From contig NZ_CP033917.1 in NCBI RefSeq assembly GCF_003815655.1, forward strand, positions 682,001 to 746,000: 64,000 nt of DNA, read 5' to 3'. Shown piece by piece: positions 32,219 to 40,084 of the stretch. Position numbers and translations under genes: made by a program. Below the pieces are notes generated by a model. It saw only the letters and a program-made list of their open reading frames with translations. It was not told where the DNA came from and did no database searches. Positions within the stretch are counted from its first letter, which is position 1, and the number at the start of each line of letters is the position of its first letter. This DNA comes from Chryseobacterium sp. G0201. Lineage in GTDB: Bacteria; Bacteroidota; Bacteroidia; Flavobacteriales; Weeksellaceae.

Positions 32219-33865
32219 TTATTTTCCCAGAAATTCTAAAATATCATTATTTAATTCTTCAGGGTTTTCAAAAGGGATAAAATGCGTTCCATTTTTATAG
32301 ATTTTAAGTTCAGAATTAGGAATCTGCTTCGCGATAAATTCCGTATGTTCTTTTTTAATCACATCATTTTCTCCGGCAATTACTAAAACAGGATTTTGAA
32401 TTTTGTTTAAAGAATTTTTAGGGATATTCGGTTCTTTCAGCATAATTTTCAACAAACGGATCTCGTTGAATTTCGCAGGATTATTTTCAGCCTGCAAAAC
32501 CTGAAGCTGAGTTTTCATATTATTCAAAAGTCGCGAATCTACTCCTTCAGGAAATACGTTAGCTCCTATCGTTACAAGTTTTTTTAGATGATCGGGATAT
32601 TTTAAAGCAAATTCAAGACCTGTATTTCCGCCATCACTCCATCCAACGATATTTATTTTTTTCAAACCTAATTCATCAACCAAAACTTTTACATCATCAG
32701 CGAAAATTTTATAGGTAAAATAGGTTTTTGATGTATCTGTACTTTTCCCCTGACCTCTTGTATCCAGTGCTATTACTTTATAATATTTAGAAAGTTCAGG
32801 AATCTGCTGATAAAATTCCTGAATACTTCCACTGTTTCCATGAAGCAAAACCAAAGACTCACCTTCGCCATATATTTCATAATACAGATCTGTATTTTTT
32901 AGCTTTAATACCTTTCCTGCAGAGGAATTTTTACCGTAAATAGAATTTTCTTTTTCCATATTATATTTGCTTAGATCCGGAATAAGACCTGTAAGATTTT
33001 CATCAGAAGCAACAGTTTCGTCTGTTACATTTTTACCGTTTTTATCCACTTTTACATCAATATTTATAGCAGGAGCAGCGATCGACATTTTCTTCCAATC
33101 TCCATAAAACTCCCTAATATAACCCGTCCTGAATAATGCAGCACTAATAGTTATCCGCCCCTCAAATCTCTTCAGAAACTGTATTCCTATAAAAAACTTT
33201 CCCTGAACCCAAATATTTCTATCATTAACGTCTAAGGTAAAAGCTCCGTCTTTGATCATATCTTCGGTTAATTCTACCGTAATTTCATCATCCAGAATCG
33301 TTTTATCCGGAAAACCATTCTTTTCAGAATAAATACTGTAACGCATCAAAACAGGTTCATTGGATTTATAACTTGCAATATTCAGATGAATATTTTTAAT
33401 CTTTGCTCTTTTATTAGTATTAAATTCTAAAGCTGTTTCACCCAAAAAGTTAGTATTATTCAAATCAGGGTTTACGTTGTACATTACACTTTTTGTTTTT
33501 GTATTTACACCCCAATTTTTGTCAACCAATTTCTTAGCCACAATTTTTACTTCCTCAATATTTTTAACTTTCTCATTTAAAAATATTTTTTGAGAATTTT
33601 GTTTTGAAAAGTTTTGAACAGACTCCGAATAATTTACATAACCGGGAACCTCTATCCTCACTTTATGATTTACATCACTCCTTGAAAGATCAATTGAAAA
33701 ATTTCCTTTTTCATCTGAGATCACTCCAGTTTTTTCTTTTTCAACACCGATTTTCACATAAGGAATTGGCTTATTTTCTTCTTTAGAAAAAACAGTTCCG
33801 GAAATAACCTGTGCATTAAAGTAAAAAGCTGAAAATAGAAGAAATAAAATGTTGAATTTTTTCAT
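32219..33865 (-). CDS. Carboxypeptidase-regulatory-like domain fused to an alpha/beta-hydrolase, secreted
   Basis: The frame opens at 33901, but the signal peptide starts at the ATG at 33865 (M-K-K-F-N-I-L-F-L-L-F-S-A, ending F-N-A-Q), giving 548 residues. The first mature part (about 22-100, V-I-S-G-T-V-F-S-K-E-E-N-K-P-I-P-Y) is a CarboxypepD_reg-like beta domain; a middle beta-rich part follows. The C-terminal 230 residues are an alpha/beta-hydrolase with L-L-H-G-N-S-G, the nucleophile in G-W-S-D-G-G, the acid in A-G-E-N-D and the His in G-T-H-F-I-P-F. The triad is complete. The combination is unusual; the substrate is unknown and an esterase or peptidase role is possible. Confidence 0.82.
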   Translation of the reverse strand: MKKFNILFLLFSAFYFNAQVISGTVFSKEENKPIPYVKIGVEKEKTGVISDEKGNFSIDLSRSDVNHKVRIEVPGYVNYSESVQNFSKQNSQKIFLNEKVKNIEEVKIVAKKLVDKNWGVNTKTKSVMYNVNPDLNNTNFLGETALEFNTNKRAKIKNIHLNIASYKSNEPVLMRYSIYSEKNGFPDKTILDDEITVELTEDMIKDGAFTLDVNDRNIWVQGKFFIGIQFLKRFEGRITISAALFRTGYIREFYGDWKKMSIAAPAINIDVKVDKNGKNVTDETVASDENLTGLIPDLSKYNMEKENSIYGKNSSAGKVLKLKNTDLYYEIYGEGESLVLLHGNSGSIQEFYQQIPELSKYYKVIALDTRGQGKSTDTSKTYFTYKIFADDVKVLVDELGLKKINIVGWSDGGNTGLEFALKYPDHLKKLVTIGANVFPEGVDSRLLNNMKTQLQVLQAENNPAKFNEIRLLKIMLKEPNIPKNSLNKIQNPVLVIAGENDVIKKEHTEFIAKQIPNSELKIYKNGTHFIPFENPEELNNDILEFLGK

Positions 33866-33990
33866 GGTAAAGTTTAATGCAAAAATGTTCATTTCTTTCA
33901 TTAAAAATTCCCAACAGCGTATTAAATTTAACTTCCGTTTAGTTAAATTTATGGTAAAACATTACAAATAGATTACATCAAATTCTATCG

Positions 33991-34506
33991 TTATAATATA
34001 TTCATAATTTCTGCCCAGGAATTCACTCTTTTATACTCCTCGTTTTCTAAAAGCTGATTATGAGGTTGTGTAAATATGAATTTTTCTCCCTGAAAATGAT
34101 TTAAATTCTTCGGATAATCATCAATCATTATATCTCCTGAAATTATTTTTTTACTACCACAAAGGACAATCTGCTCCCAAGTGATGAATGGAAAATGCTC
34201 CGCCAGCCAATCGTATTTTTCTCTCAGACTATTTGGAAACTCCATCCCGGCAGAAACTACATAAAGCTCATATTTCTCATTTAAATATTTTATTGCCTCA
34301 TAACTTCCTTCCATTAAACGTGCCGTCCTGAAAAAACCAGGCTCATGAACATGTGTTTTGCAATTTGGAAATGCTTCCAACTCAGTAAGACCAATTAAAT
34401 CTGCTACATTCAGTTCTTTGCCGGAATCTCTTTTTTCAAGGGCAATAAGCTGATGATATAAATCCGACATCACCCCGTCCATATCAACAATAATTCTCTT
34501 CTTCAT
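33991..34506 (-). CDS. 5'(3')-deoxyribonucleotidase-like HAD phosphatase (NT5C family)
   Basis: This 171-residue cytoplasmic protein has the HAD motif I D-M-D-G-V (8-12), then a short cap, motif II V-V-S-A-G (about 79-83) and motif III/IV S-G-D-I-M-I-D-D-Y-P (about 124-133). The I-I-V-D-M-D-G-V-M-S-D-L-Y start and the overall length fit the NT5C family that dephosphorylates deoxynucleotides. It is monocistronic as far as can be seen. Substrate range is inference from the family. Confidence 0.85.
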   Translation of the reverse strand: MKKRIIVDMDGVMSDLYHQLIALEKRDSGKELNVADLIGLTELEAFPNCKTHVHEPGFFRTARLMEGSYEAIKYLNEKYELYVVSAGMEFPNSLREKYDWLAEHFPFITWEQIVLCGSKKIISGDIMIDDYPKNLNHFQGEKFIFTQPHNQLLENEEYKRVNSWAEIMNIL

Positions 34507-34563
34507 TTTGAATATTTTAAATTAAAAAACGAATTTACAATATATCAAAAAAAATAAAAAATA

Positions 34564-35697
34564 TCATTTTCTGAAAGGTCTTCTTTGAACCCATTCAGCT
34601 TTTGGATTTAATGAAGAAAATAGTCTTCCCATGAATTGATTCAAAAGAATATTATTATGTTTTATCAAACCGAAAATTTCAATGGGCTCTGCGCCAATAG
34701 TTGACTTTATTTCTAACGCAGTCCTTCCGAAAATAATTCTTTTAAATTTGTTATTAATTGAAGATTCCACCATGTCTAAAAGCATATTCAGATACAATTG
34801 CTTTTCCTTTTGAAGCTCTTTATTGTAGCCTAAAAAGTACGTATCAATATCTTCATTATTGAGAATTAAAGTGTAAAATCCGATCAATTTTTGATCTAAA
34901 AAATATCCGAAAATTTTAAAATTTTGATTTAAATTTTCCTTCATGCTTTGAAAATGATTTTCAGCAAGAAAAAAAGTATTGAACGGAGCATTTTCTGCTA
35001 CGTTTTGATAGAGAATATTCATTTCATTTTGATATTTTTTTATATTTTCAAAACTCATCTCTTTTTTGTCTATTCCTTCGAATTTCTTTCTGGCAGAGCG
35101 GGCTCTTGTTCTGTATTTTTTGGAAAAATCATTCAAATAATCCTCAAAAGTGCTCCAATTTTCTTTTAATTTCAACATCATATTGGGCTGAACAGAAAAT
35201 CGAAAATATTCCTGATGGTTTTTATCTTTAAAATATTGAACAAAATTGGACTGATAATCTTTGTAAATAATCAAAGACGTTTTTCTGATCTTTTTCTGCA
35301 TTGTCTGAACAGCCAGATCCAAAAGTGGAATAACTTGTTCTAAAGTAATTTTGTCAGCATCAAAATAAAATCCGTTCTGGCCTGTCAACATATTGTTTCC
35401 CAGGATCATCACATCTTTACTGAATATTCGGGCAAAGAAATTTCTGATATTACCCCAAATTTCATTTTTCTGAAAAGTTGCATGATTCTGAAAATTTAAA
35501 TATTGAAATAAAGCGCCGCCAATCAAATCATTATCAATGAAAAATCCGACATAATAACATTGCATATTATCAGGTCTCGAAGATTCCAAGACATGGAAAT
35601 ATTCTTTGGAAAGCATAATGTTTTTATTTCCGAGCGCAACATTCCACTGTAAAGGCAGTTCCGAAACACTATTATATATTTTTAAATTATATGGCAC
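34564..35697 (-). CDS. GNAT/FemAB-like acyltransferase of unknown substrate
   Basis: This 377-residue protein has two GNAT-like halves, as in FemAB-type aminoacyl or acyl transferases. The N-terminal half includes M-L-S-K-E-Y-F-H-V-L and the C-terminal half includes F-K-I-F-G-Y-F-L-D-Q-K-L-I-G-F-Y-T-L and Y-L-N-M-L-L-D-M. A basic segment (Y-R-T-R-A-R-S-A-R-K-K-F, about 194-205) lies between the halves. There is no signal peptide. Such proteins can modify peptidoglycan precursors or lipids. The assignment is from fold-like features and is moderate. Confidence 0.65.
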   Translation of the reverse strand: MPYNLKIYNSVSELPLQWNVALGNKNIMLSKEYFHVLESSRPDNMQCYYVGFFIDNDLIGGALFQYLNFQNHATFQKNEIWGNIRNFFARIFSKDVMILGNNMLTGQNGFYFDADKITLEQVIPLLDLAVQTMQKKIRKTSLIIYKDYQSNFVQYFKDKNHQEYFRFSVQPNMMLKLKENWSTFEDYLNDFSKKYRTRARSARKKFEGIDKKEMSFENIKKYQNEMNILYQNVAENAPFNTFFLAENHFQSMKENLNQNFKIFGYFLDQKLIGFYTLILNNEDIDTYFLGYNKELQKEKQLYLNMLLDMVESSINNKFKRIIFGRTALEIKSTIGAEPIEIFGLIKHNNILLNQFMGRLFSSLNPKAEWVQRRPFRK

Positions 35698-35994
35698 CCG
35701 TTGTGTATTTTGGAAATAAAATTTTAAATAATTGATAATCCATAGTTTTTATTTTCGTTTTACTTACATAAACGAATGAGCTTTGCTTTTTCTTTAATTA
35801 TATGATTTATTTTTCAATCCATCTTTGTTTATACTTGCAATAATTAAAAGCAAAATAAAAGCTACTATTAGAATATACTAGATTAACCTGAACATAGATG
35901 TTACTTATATTTAAAAACAAACTTTCGACTGCACAGAGAGCTATATAACATAAAAAAGGCCACAAATGTAGCCTTAATTTAGAACGTTAGAATT
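35698..35994. other. Intergenic stretch with a minus-strand terminator
   Basis: No gene is seen. The right end holds the DUF1761 terminator (35952-35975); the rest is AT-rich with no recognisable element. Confidence 0.5.
35952..35975 (-). terminator. Terminator of the DUF1761 gene
   Basis: On the minus strand AAGGC/GCCTT arms (35956-35960 with 35971-35975), extended by an AC/GT pair, are followed by a T-run. Confidence 0.7.
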
Positions 35995-36513
35995 TTATTT
36001 TTGGGTAACCCAGTTAAAACTGTCTGGCGCGTACCAACCACAGACAATTCCGCCCATAATGGTGATCGTTATCGTCCAATATGCAGTATTAATGAAAGTA
36101 TATTTCCATGATTTCCTTTCAAACATCGCATTAATTGCCGTGAGTGGAAATACAAATAAGACTCCAGCCATAAAACAATGCAAAGCGCCGTGGCCAAAAG
36201 AACGATAAGCTGTTCCATAATCTTTCATAAAGGCAAAAAAAGAAGGTTTTGCGTTCATTTCATCTCCACCTACCATTCCTAAAGCTCCAAACTGATGAAT
36301 AGTAATCATTTGCAAGAAAAAAGCAATTAGAAATGATAGAATAAATGCAAAAACAAAGGCAAATCCCATGTTTGAACCTTTCATTTTCTCTTCGGTCAAT
36401 CCGACCTCCTGCATCCAAACAGTTCCTAAAATTTTTGGATGGTACCAGATAAATCCCATAATAAGGGGTACTAATGCGGCTACCGCAATAGCCAAAAAGT
36501 TAATTTGCATCAT
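35995..36513 (-). CDS. DUF1761 integral membrane protein
   Basis: This 172-residue protein has four hydrophobic helices (about 5-25, 48-70, 105-125, 140-162). The N-terminal A-A-L-V-P-L-I-M-G-F-I-W-Y-H-P followed by W-M-Q-E-V-G-L-T is the DUF1761 signature. No function is known for the family. The start may be the first or second Met, with no way to choose. A -7 box lies at 36540-36547. Confidence 0.88.
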   Translation of the reverse strand: MMQINFLAIAVAALVPLIMGFIWYHPKILGTVWMQEVGLTEEKMKGSNMGFAFVFAFILSFLIAFFLQMITIHQFGALGMVGGDEMNAKPSFFAFMKDYGTAYRSFGHGALHCFMAGVLFVFPLTAINAMFERKSWKYTFINTAYWTITITIMGGIVCGWYAPDSFNWVTQK

Positions 36514-36539
36514 AGTTTTAGTATTTTAATTTATTATAT

Positions 36540-36547
36540 CAAATCTA
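36540..36547 (-). promoter_or_regulatory. -7 promoter element of the DUF1761 gene
   Basis: The minus strand reads TAGATTTG (TAnnTTTG), 27 bases before the start codon. Confidence 0.5.
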
Positions 36548-36740
36548 CATCAAAAATCAATATAAAATAAATTTTACACAAATCAAAACCACTTTTAACT
36601 AATAATTAAAAGCAAAACAGAAGAAACTTAGTCAAAAACCCAACATCAATCTGCATTTTTATACTAATCATGAAAACAATATATGGTTTAAAAGATCTTT
36701 ATATAATAGTATTAATAAGTTTTAAGTGTTTACATTTTCG

Positions 36741-36748
36741 TATTTTTG
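36741..36748 (+). promoter_or_regulatory. -7 promoter element of the ABC-F gene
   Basis: TATTTTTG (TAnnTTTG) lies 40 bases before the ATG at 36788. Confidence 0.55.
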
Positions 36749-36787
36749 CCGCTCAATTGAATTCTTAAATCAAACCATTACATTCCA

Positions 36788-38674
36788 ATGAATTACGTTT
36801 CTGTCGAAAATCTCACCAAATCTTATGGCATCAAAGTTTTGTTTGAAAATATCTCTTTCCATGTAAATGAAGGAGATAAAATTGCTATTGTTGCCAAAAA
36901 TGGAAGCGGAAAATCTACCCTTCTTAAAATTTTGATGGGAAAAGAAATTGCAGACAGCGGAACTGTAGTTATTAATAAAGACATTCAAGTTGTTTTGTTT
37001 GATCAGGAAATCGAGTTTGATTCCGATCTAACGATTGATGAGTTTATGATGACGCTTGATTCAGCGCCCATTCAGGCACTGAAAAATTATCATAAGTCAC
37101 TACTTTCCACAGATTACGATTTTATTGAAAAAGCTTTGGCTGAAATGGAAATCCATAAAGCTTGGGATCTTGAGAATGATATGAAACAAATTCTTTCTCA
37201 GCTAAAGATCACAGATCTTGATGCCAAAATGGGTACGCTTTCCGGAGGGCAGATCAAACGTGTTGCGTTAGCAAAATTATTGACTGAAACCAGAGCTGAG
37301 CACCGCCACACACTTCTTATCATGGATGAGCCTACCAACCACCTTGATGTGGAAATGGTAGAATGGCTGGAAAGTTATTTGAGTAAGGCTAAAATCACAT
37401 TAATACTGGTAACGCACGACAGATATTTCTTAGATGCTGTTTGTGGAATTATCTGGGAAATGGAAGATAAAAATCTGTATTTCCACAATGGTTCTTATGC
37501 AACGTATCTTGAAAATAAAATGATTCGTGAGGATAATATGAATTCTACCATCGACAAGGCCAATAATCTTTACAGAAAAGAATTGGAGTGGATGCGAAGA
37601 CAGCCAAAAGCACGAACTACAAAATCGAAATCCAGACAAGATGACTTTTACGAAACTGAAAAAATAGCTAAAACCGATACCAGAAAAGAATCCTTGGAGC
37701 TTGATTTCGAAATGAAAAGGCTCGGAAATAAAATTCTGGAACTTAGAGATATTTCTAAAAGTTATGGAGATAAATTATTATTAAAAGATTTCAGTTATCA
37801 GTTTCAACGAGGGGAAAAAGTAGGAATTGTAGGAAAAAATGGTGCCGGAAAATCTACATTATTAAATATTATCCAAGGTCTTGAACCAAAAGATTCCGGA
37901 GAAATTGAAACCGGAGAAACCATTAAATTCGGGTACTTTTCACAAAAAGGACTTAAATATAAAGAAGACGAAAGAGTAATTGATTTCATCAAAGAAATTT
38001 CTGAAAACTTTCCTTTAGCCAACGGAAGAACGATCTCTGCATCACAGTTTTTGAGGTTATTTTTATTTGATGATCAAACACAATATTCACCTATCTCAAA
38101 ACTTTCAGGAGGTGAAAAAAGAAGACTGCATTTGATGTATATTTTATATCAAAATCCAAACTTTTTGATATTTGATGAGCCTACGAATGATCTTGATCTT
38201 CCGACTTTGACGGTATTGGAAAATTTCTTATTGAACTTCCAAGGAAGTCTAATCATTGTTTCTCACGACAGATATTTTATGGACAGAATTGTTGACCATA
38301 TTTTAGCGTTTGAAGGTGAAGGAAAAATAAGAGATTTTATTGGAAATTTCTCAGAATACAGAGAAAATTTAAAATTAGAAGAAAAAAATCCGAAAGCTGT
38401 TGTTGAGAAAAAAGTTGAAACACCTGTTGCTGCTCCTACTCCCGTTTCATCTCCACAGGCTCCCAAAAGAAAACTTTCTTTTAAAGAACAAAGAGAACTG
38501 GAAACTATTGACAAGGAAATTCCTCAATTGGAAGAACAACGTGCAAAGATTCTTGAGCAGCTTAATAATGAAAGCGAATACGAGAAAATTGCTAAACTTT
38601 CAGCAGAGTTAGAAGCAATTTCTGAGAAATTAGAAAACCATGAAATGAGATGGTTGGAGCTTCAGGAAATTTAA
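36788..38674 (+). CDS. uup: ABC-F family ATPase, Uup-like
   Basis: This 628-residue soluble protein has two ATP-binding cassettes without membrane domains. The Walker A motifs are A-K-N-G-S-G-K-S-T (36-44) and G-K-N-G-A-G-K-S-T (about 353-361). The signatures are L-S-G-G-Q and L-S-G-G-E, and the Walker B segments are M-D-E-P-T-N-H-L-D and F-D-E-P-T-N-D-L-D. A charged linker joins the cassettes, and the C-terminal 90 residues form a coiled coil rich in Glu and Lys, as in Uup. ABC-F proteins bind the ribosomal E site and relieve stalled translation; Uup also affects DNA stability. The coiled-coil tail favours Uup over EttA, though the subgroup is not certain. Confidence 0.88.
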   Translation: MNYVSVENLTKSYGIKVLFENISFHVNEGDKIAIVAKNGSGKSTLLKILMGKEIADSGTVVINKDIQVVLFDQEIEFDSDLTIDEFMMTLDSAPIQALKNYHKSLLSTDYDFIEKALAEMEIHKAWDLENDMKQILSQLKITDLDAKMGTLSGGQIKRVALAKLLTETRAEHRHTLLIMDEPTNHLDVEMVEWLESYLSKAKITLILVTHDRYFLDAVCGIIWEMEDKNLYFHNGSYATYLENKMIREDNMNSTIDKANNLYRKELEWMRRQPKARTTKSKSRQDDFYETEKIAKTDTRKESLELDFEMKRLGNKILELRDISKSYGDKLLLKDFSYQFQRGEKVGIVGKNGAGKSTLLNIIQGLEPKDSGEIETGETIKFGYFSQKGLKYKEDERVIDFIKEISENFPLANGRTISASQFLRLFLFDDQTQYSPISKLSGGEKRRLHLMYILYQNPNFLIFDEPTNDLDLPTLTVLENFLLNFQGSLIIVSHDRYFMDRIVDHILAFEGEGKIRDFIGNFSEYRENLKLEEKNPKAVVEKKVETPVAAPTPVSSPQAPKRKLSFKEQRELETIDKEIPQLEEQRAKILEQLNNESEYEKIAKLSAELEAISEKLENHEMRWLELQEI

Positions 38675-38709
38675 TTGAGTTATAAGTTTTGAGTTATAAA
38701 TTATAAGTT

Positions 38710-38812
38710 GAGATGCTTCGACTACGCTCAGCATGACATTTCTAATACTAAACTGTCTAATTTTAACAGTAAATTTTTAGCGATGTAATGCTGAGCGTAG
38801 TCGAAGCATCTC
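38710..38812. repeat. Long near-perfect palindrome with 30-bp arms, ATGTCATGCTGAGC family
   Basis: The left arm at 38710-38739 (GAGATGCTTCGACTACGC, then TCAGCATGACAT) is matched inverted at 38783-38812 with one mismatch in 30. The 43 bases between are AT-rich. It lies between two convergent genes and may also end transcription. The GAAGCATCTC/TGCTGAGCG wording is a repeat type I recall from many Bacteroidota genomes. Confidence 0.85.
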
Positions 38813-38837
38813 TTTTTATATAAATTTAACTTATTCT

Positions 38838-39896
38838 TTAAACCAAATTTATAATCTTCCCAGCATTAGAACTCTCCCACGCAGCATCAATAATCTTCAT
38901 ATTCTGAATGATCTCTCCTGCCGGTGACGGTAAATAATATCCGAAAACAATGTGTTCGTAGATATTTTGATAATAATTCATGTAATTTCCGGGTTCGCTT
39001 GAAGTAAGAATTCTTTCCGTTTCTGAATTTTCATTTAAAATATTTAAAATTCCATCTGTTTCTTTTAAAGGAATCGTCCAGTCTTTACCATAAACAGGAA
39101 TTGCCCCGGCAACCAATTCATTTTCCTGATTATCTGTTCTTTCCTGTAAAAAGCTTCCTTTTTCACCGTGAATTACATAAGCATAATGCGCTTCTTTACT
39201 GAAAACAGAAGATTTTAATCTTACTCGTAAATCATTCTTATAATAAAGAAGAATCTCAAAATAATCATTCGCAAATTCTTCTCCTTTCATTGAAAATACA
39301 TCTGCAAAAAGTTTTTCAGGAAAACCAAAATACTGTACTGCCTGATCTACCAAATGCGAACCCAAGTCATGAAGTGATCCCGAACCAGTTGCTTGAGGAT
39401 CTTCTTTATGGGCTTTTCCGCTCGCAGTTGTACGGAAACGATCAAAACGAATTTCAGTTTCTTTGATTTCACCTAATTTTCCTTCACTGATTATTTTTTG
39501 AACCTGAAGAAAATCACGGTCAAATCTTCTGTTTTGATAAACACTTAAAAATAAACCTTTTTCTTCGGCTAATTTTACCAATTCTTCGGCTTCAGAAACA
39601 TTTACGGTAAAAGGTTTTTCAACAATAACATTTTTCCCAGCTTCAAGAGCCATTTTAACATATTCGAAATGAGTCTGAACCGGAGTGTTTACTACAACCA
39701 ATTCAATATCAGCATGAGCTAACATCTCTTCTACCGATTTGTAGATCGTAGCATCAGGATATTTTTCTTTTGACTCTTCTTTACTTCTTTCCACAACAGC
39801 CGACATAAAAAATCCCGGATGTTCTTTTAAAAAAGGAGCATGAAAAATTTTTCCACTCATCCCAAAAGCACAAAGACCAACTTTTACCAATTGCAT
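38838..39896 (-). CDS. Gfo/Idh/MocA-family oxidoreductase
   Basis: The frame opens at 39974, but the ATG at 39896 (M-Q-L-V-K-V-G-L-C-A-F-G-M-S-G) is the family-like start, with a -7 box just before it (39911-39918). This gives 352 residues. The N-terminal Rossmann domain has G-L-C-A-F-G-M-S-G (variant of GxGxxG) and the conserved E-K-P-F (about 95-98). The C-terminal half holds the substrate domain with D-L-G-S-H-L-V-D-Q-A (about 175-184). These NAD(P)-dependent enzymes act on sugars or related compounds. It stands alone, so the substrate cannot be inferred. Confidence 0.9.
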   Translation of the reverse strand: MQLVKVGLCAFGMSGKIFHAPFLKEHPGFFMSAVVERSKEESKEKYPDATIYKSVEEMLAHADIELVVVNTPVQTHFEYVKMALEAGKNVIVEKPFTVNVSEAEELVKLAEEKGLFLSVYQNRRFDRDFLQVQKIISEGKLGEIKETEIRFDRFRTTASGKAHKEDPQATGSGSLHDLGSHLVDQAVQYFGFPEKLFADVFSMKGEEFANDYFEILLYYKNDLRVRLKSSVFSKEAHYAYVIHGEKGSFLQERTDNQENELVAGAIPVYGKDWTIPLKETDGILNILNENSETERILTSSEPGNYMNYYQNIYEHIVFGYYLPSPAGEIIQNMKIIDAAWESSNAGKIINLV

Positions 39897-39910
39897 AATT
39901 TTATTTTTAA

Positions 39911-39918
39911 CAAATATA
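39911..39918 (-). promoter_or_regulatory. -7 promoter element of the Gfo/Idh/MocA gene
   Basis: The minus strand reads TATATTTG (exact TAnnTTTG), 15 bases before the ATG at 39896, supporting that start. Confidence 0.6.
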
Positions 39919-40002
39919 TTTATAAAAAACTTTCTATCATATAATCTATCAATTTTATAGGAACAATCCATCATTGTTTAAAAATATGATATAAATCATG
40001 AT

Positions 40003-40077
40003 ATTATTTTAAATTAGTCTAAATAATATATCTGCTTATTCATACATTTGCGCCTTATTTAAAACCACTCTAAATAA
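40003..40077. promoter_or_regulatory. Two TTATTT-N11-AAATAA dyads around the siderophore-receptor promoter
   Basis: Two dyads share the same arms and the same 11-base spacing: TTATTT 40004-40009 with AAATAA 40021-40026, and TTATTT 40055-40060 with AAATAA 40072-40077. Their centres are 51 bases apart, with the -7 box (40043-40050) between them. They are candidate sites for an iron-responsive repressor of the Fur or DtxR type. Confidence 0.4.
40043..40050 (+). promoter_or_regulatory. -7 promoter element of the siderophore-receptor gene
   Basis: TACATTTG (exact TAnnTTTG) lies 34 bases before the ATG at 40085. Confidence 0.6.
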
Positions 40078-40084
40078 AGTAAGA

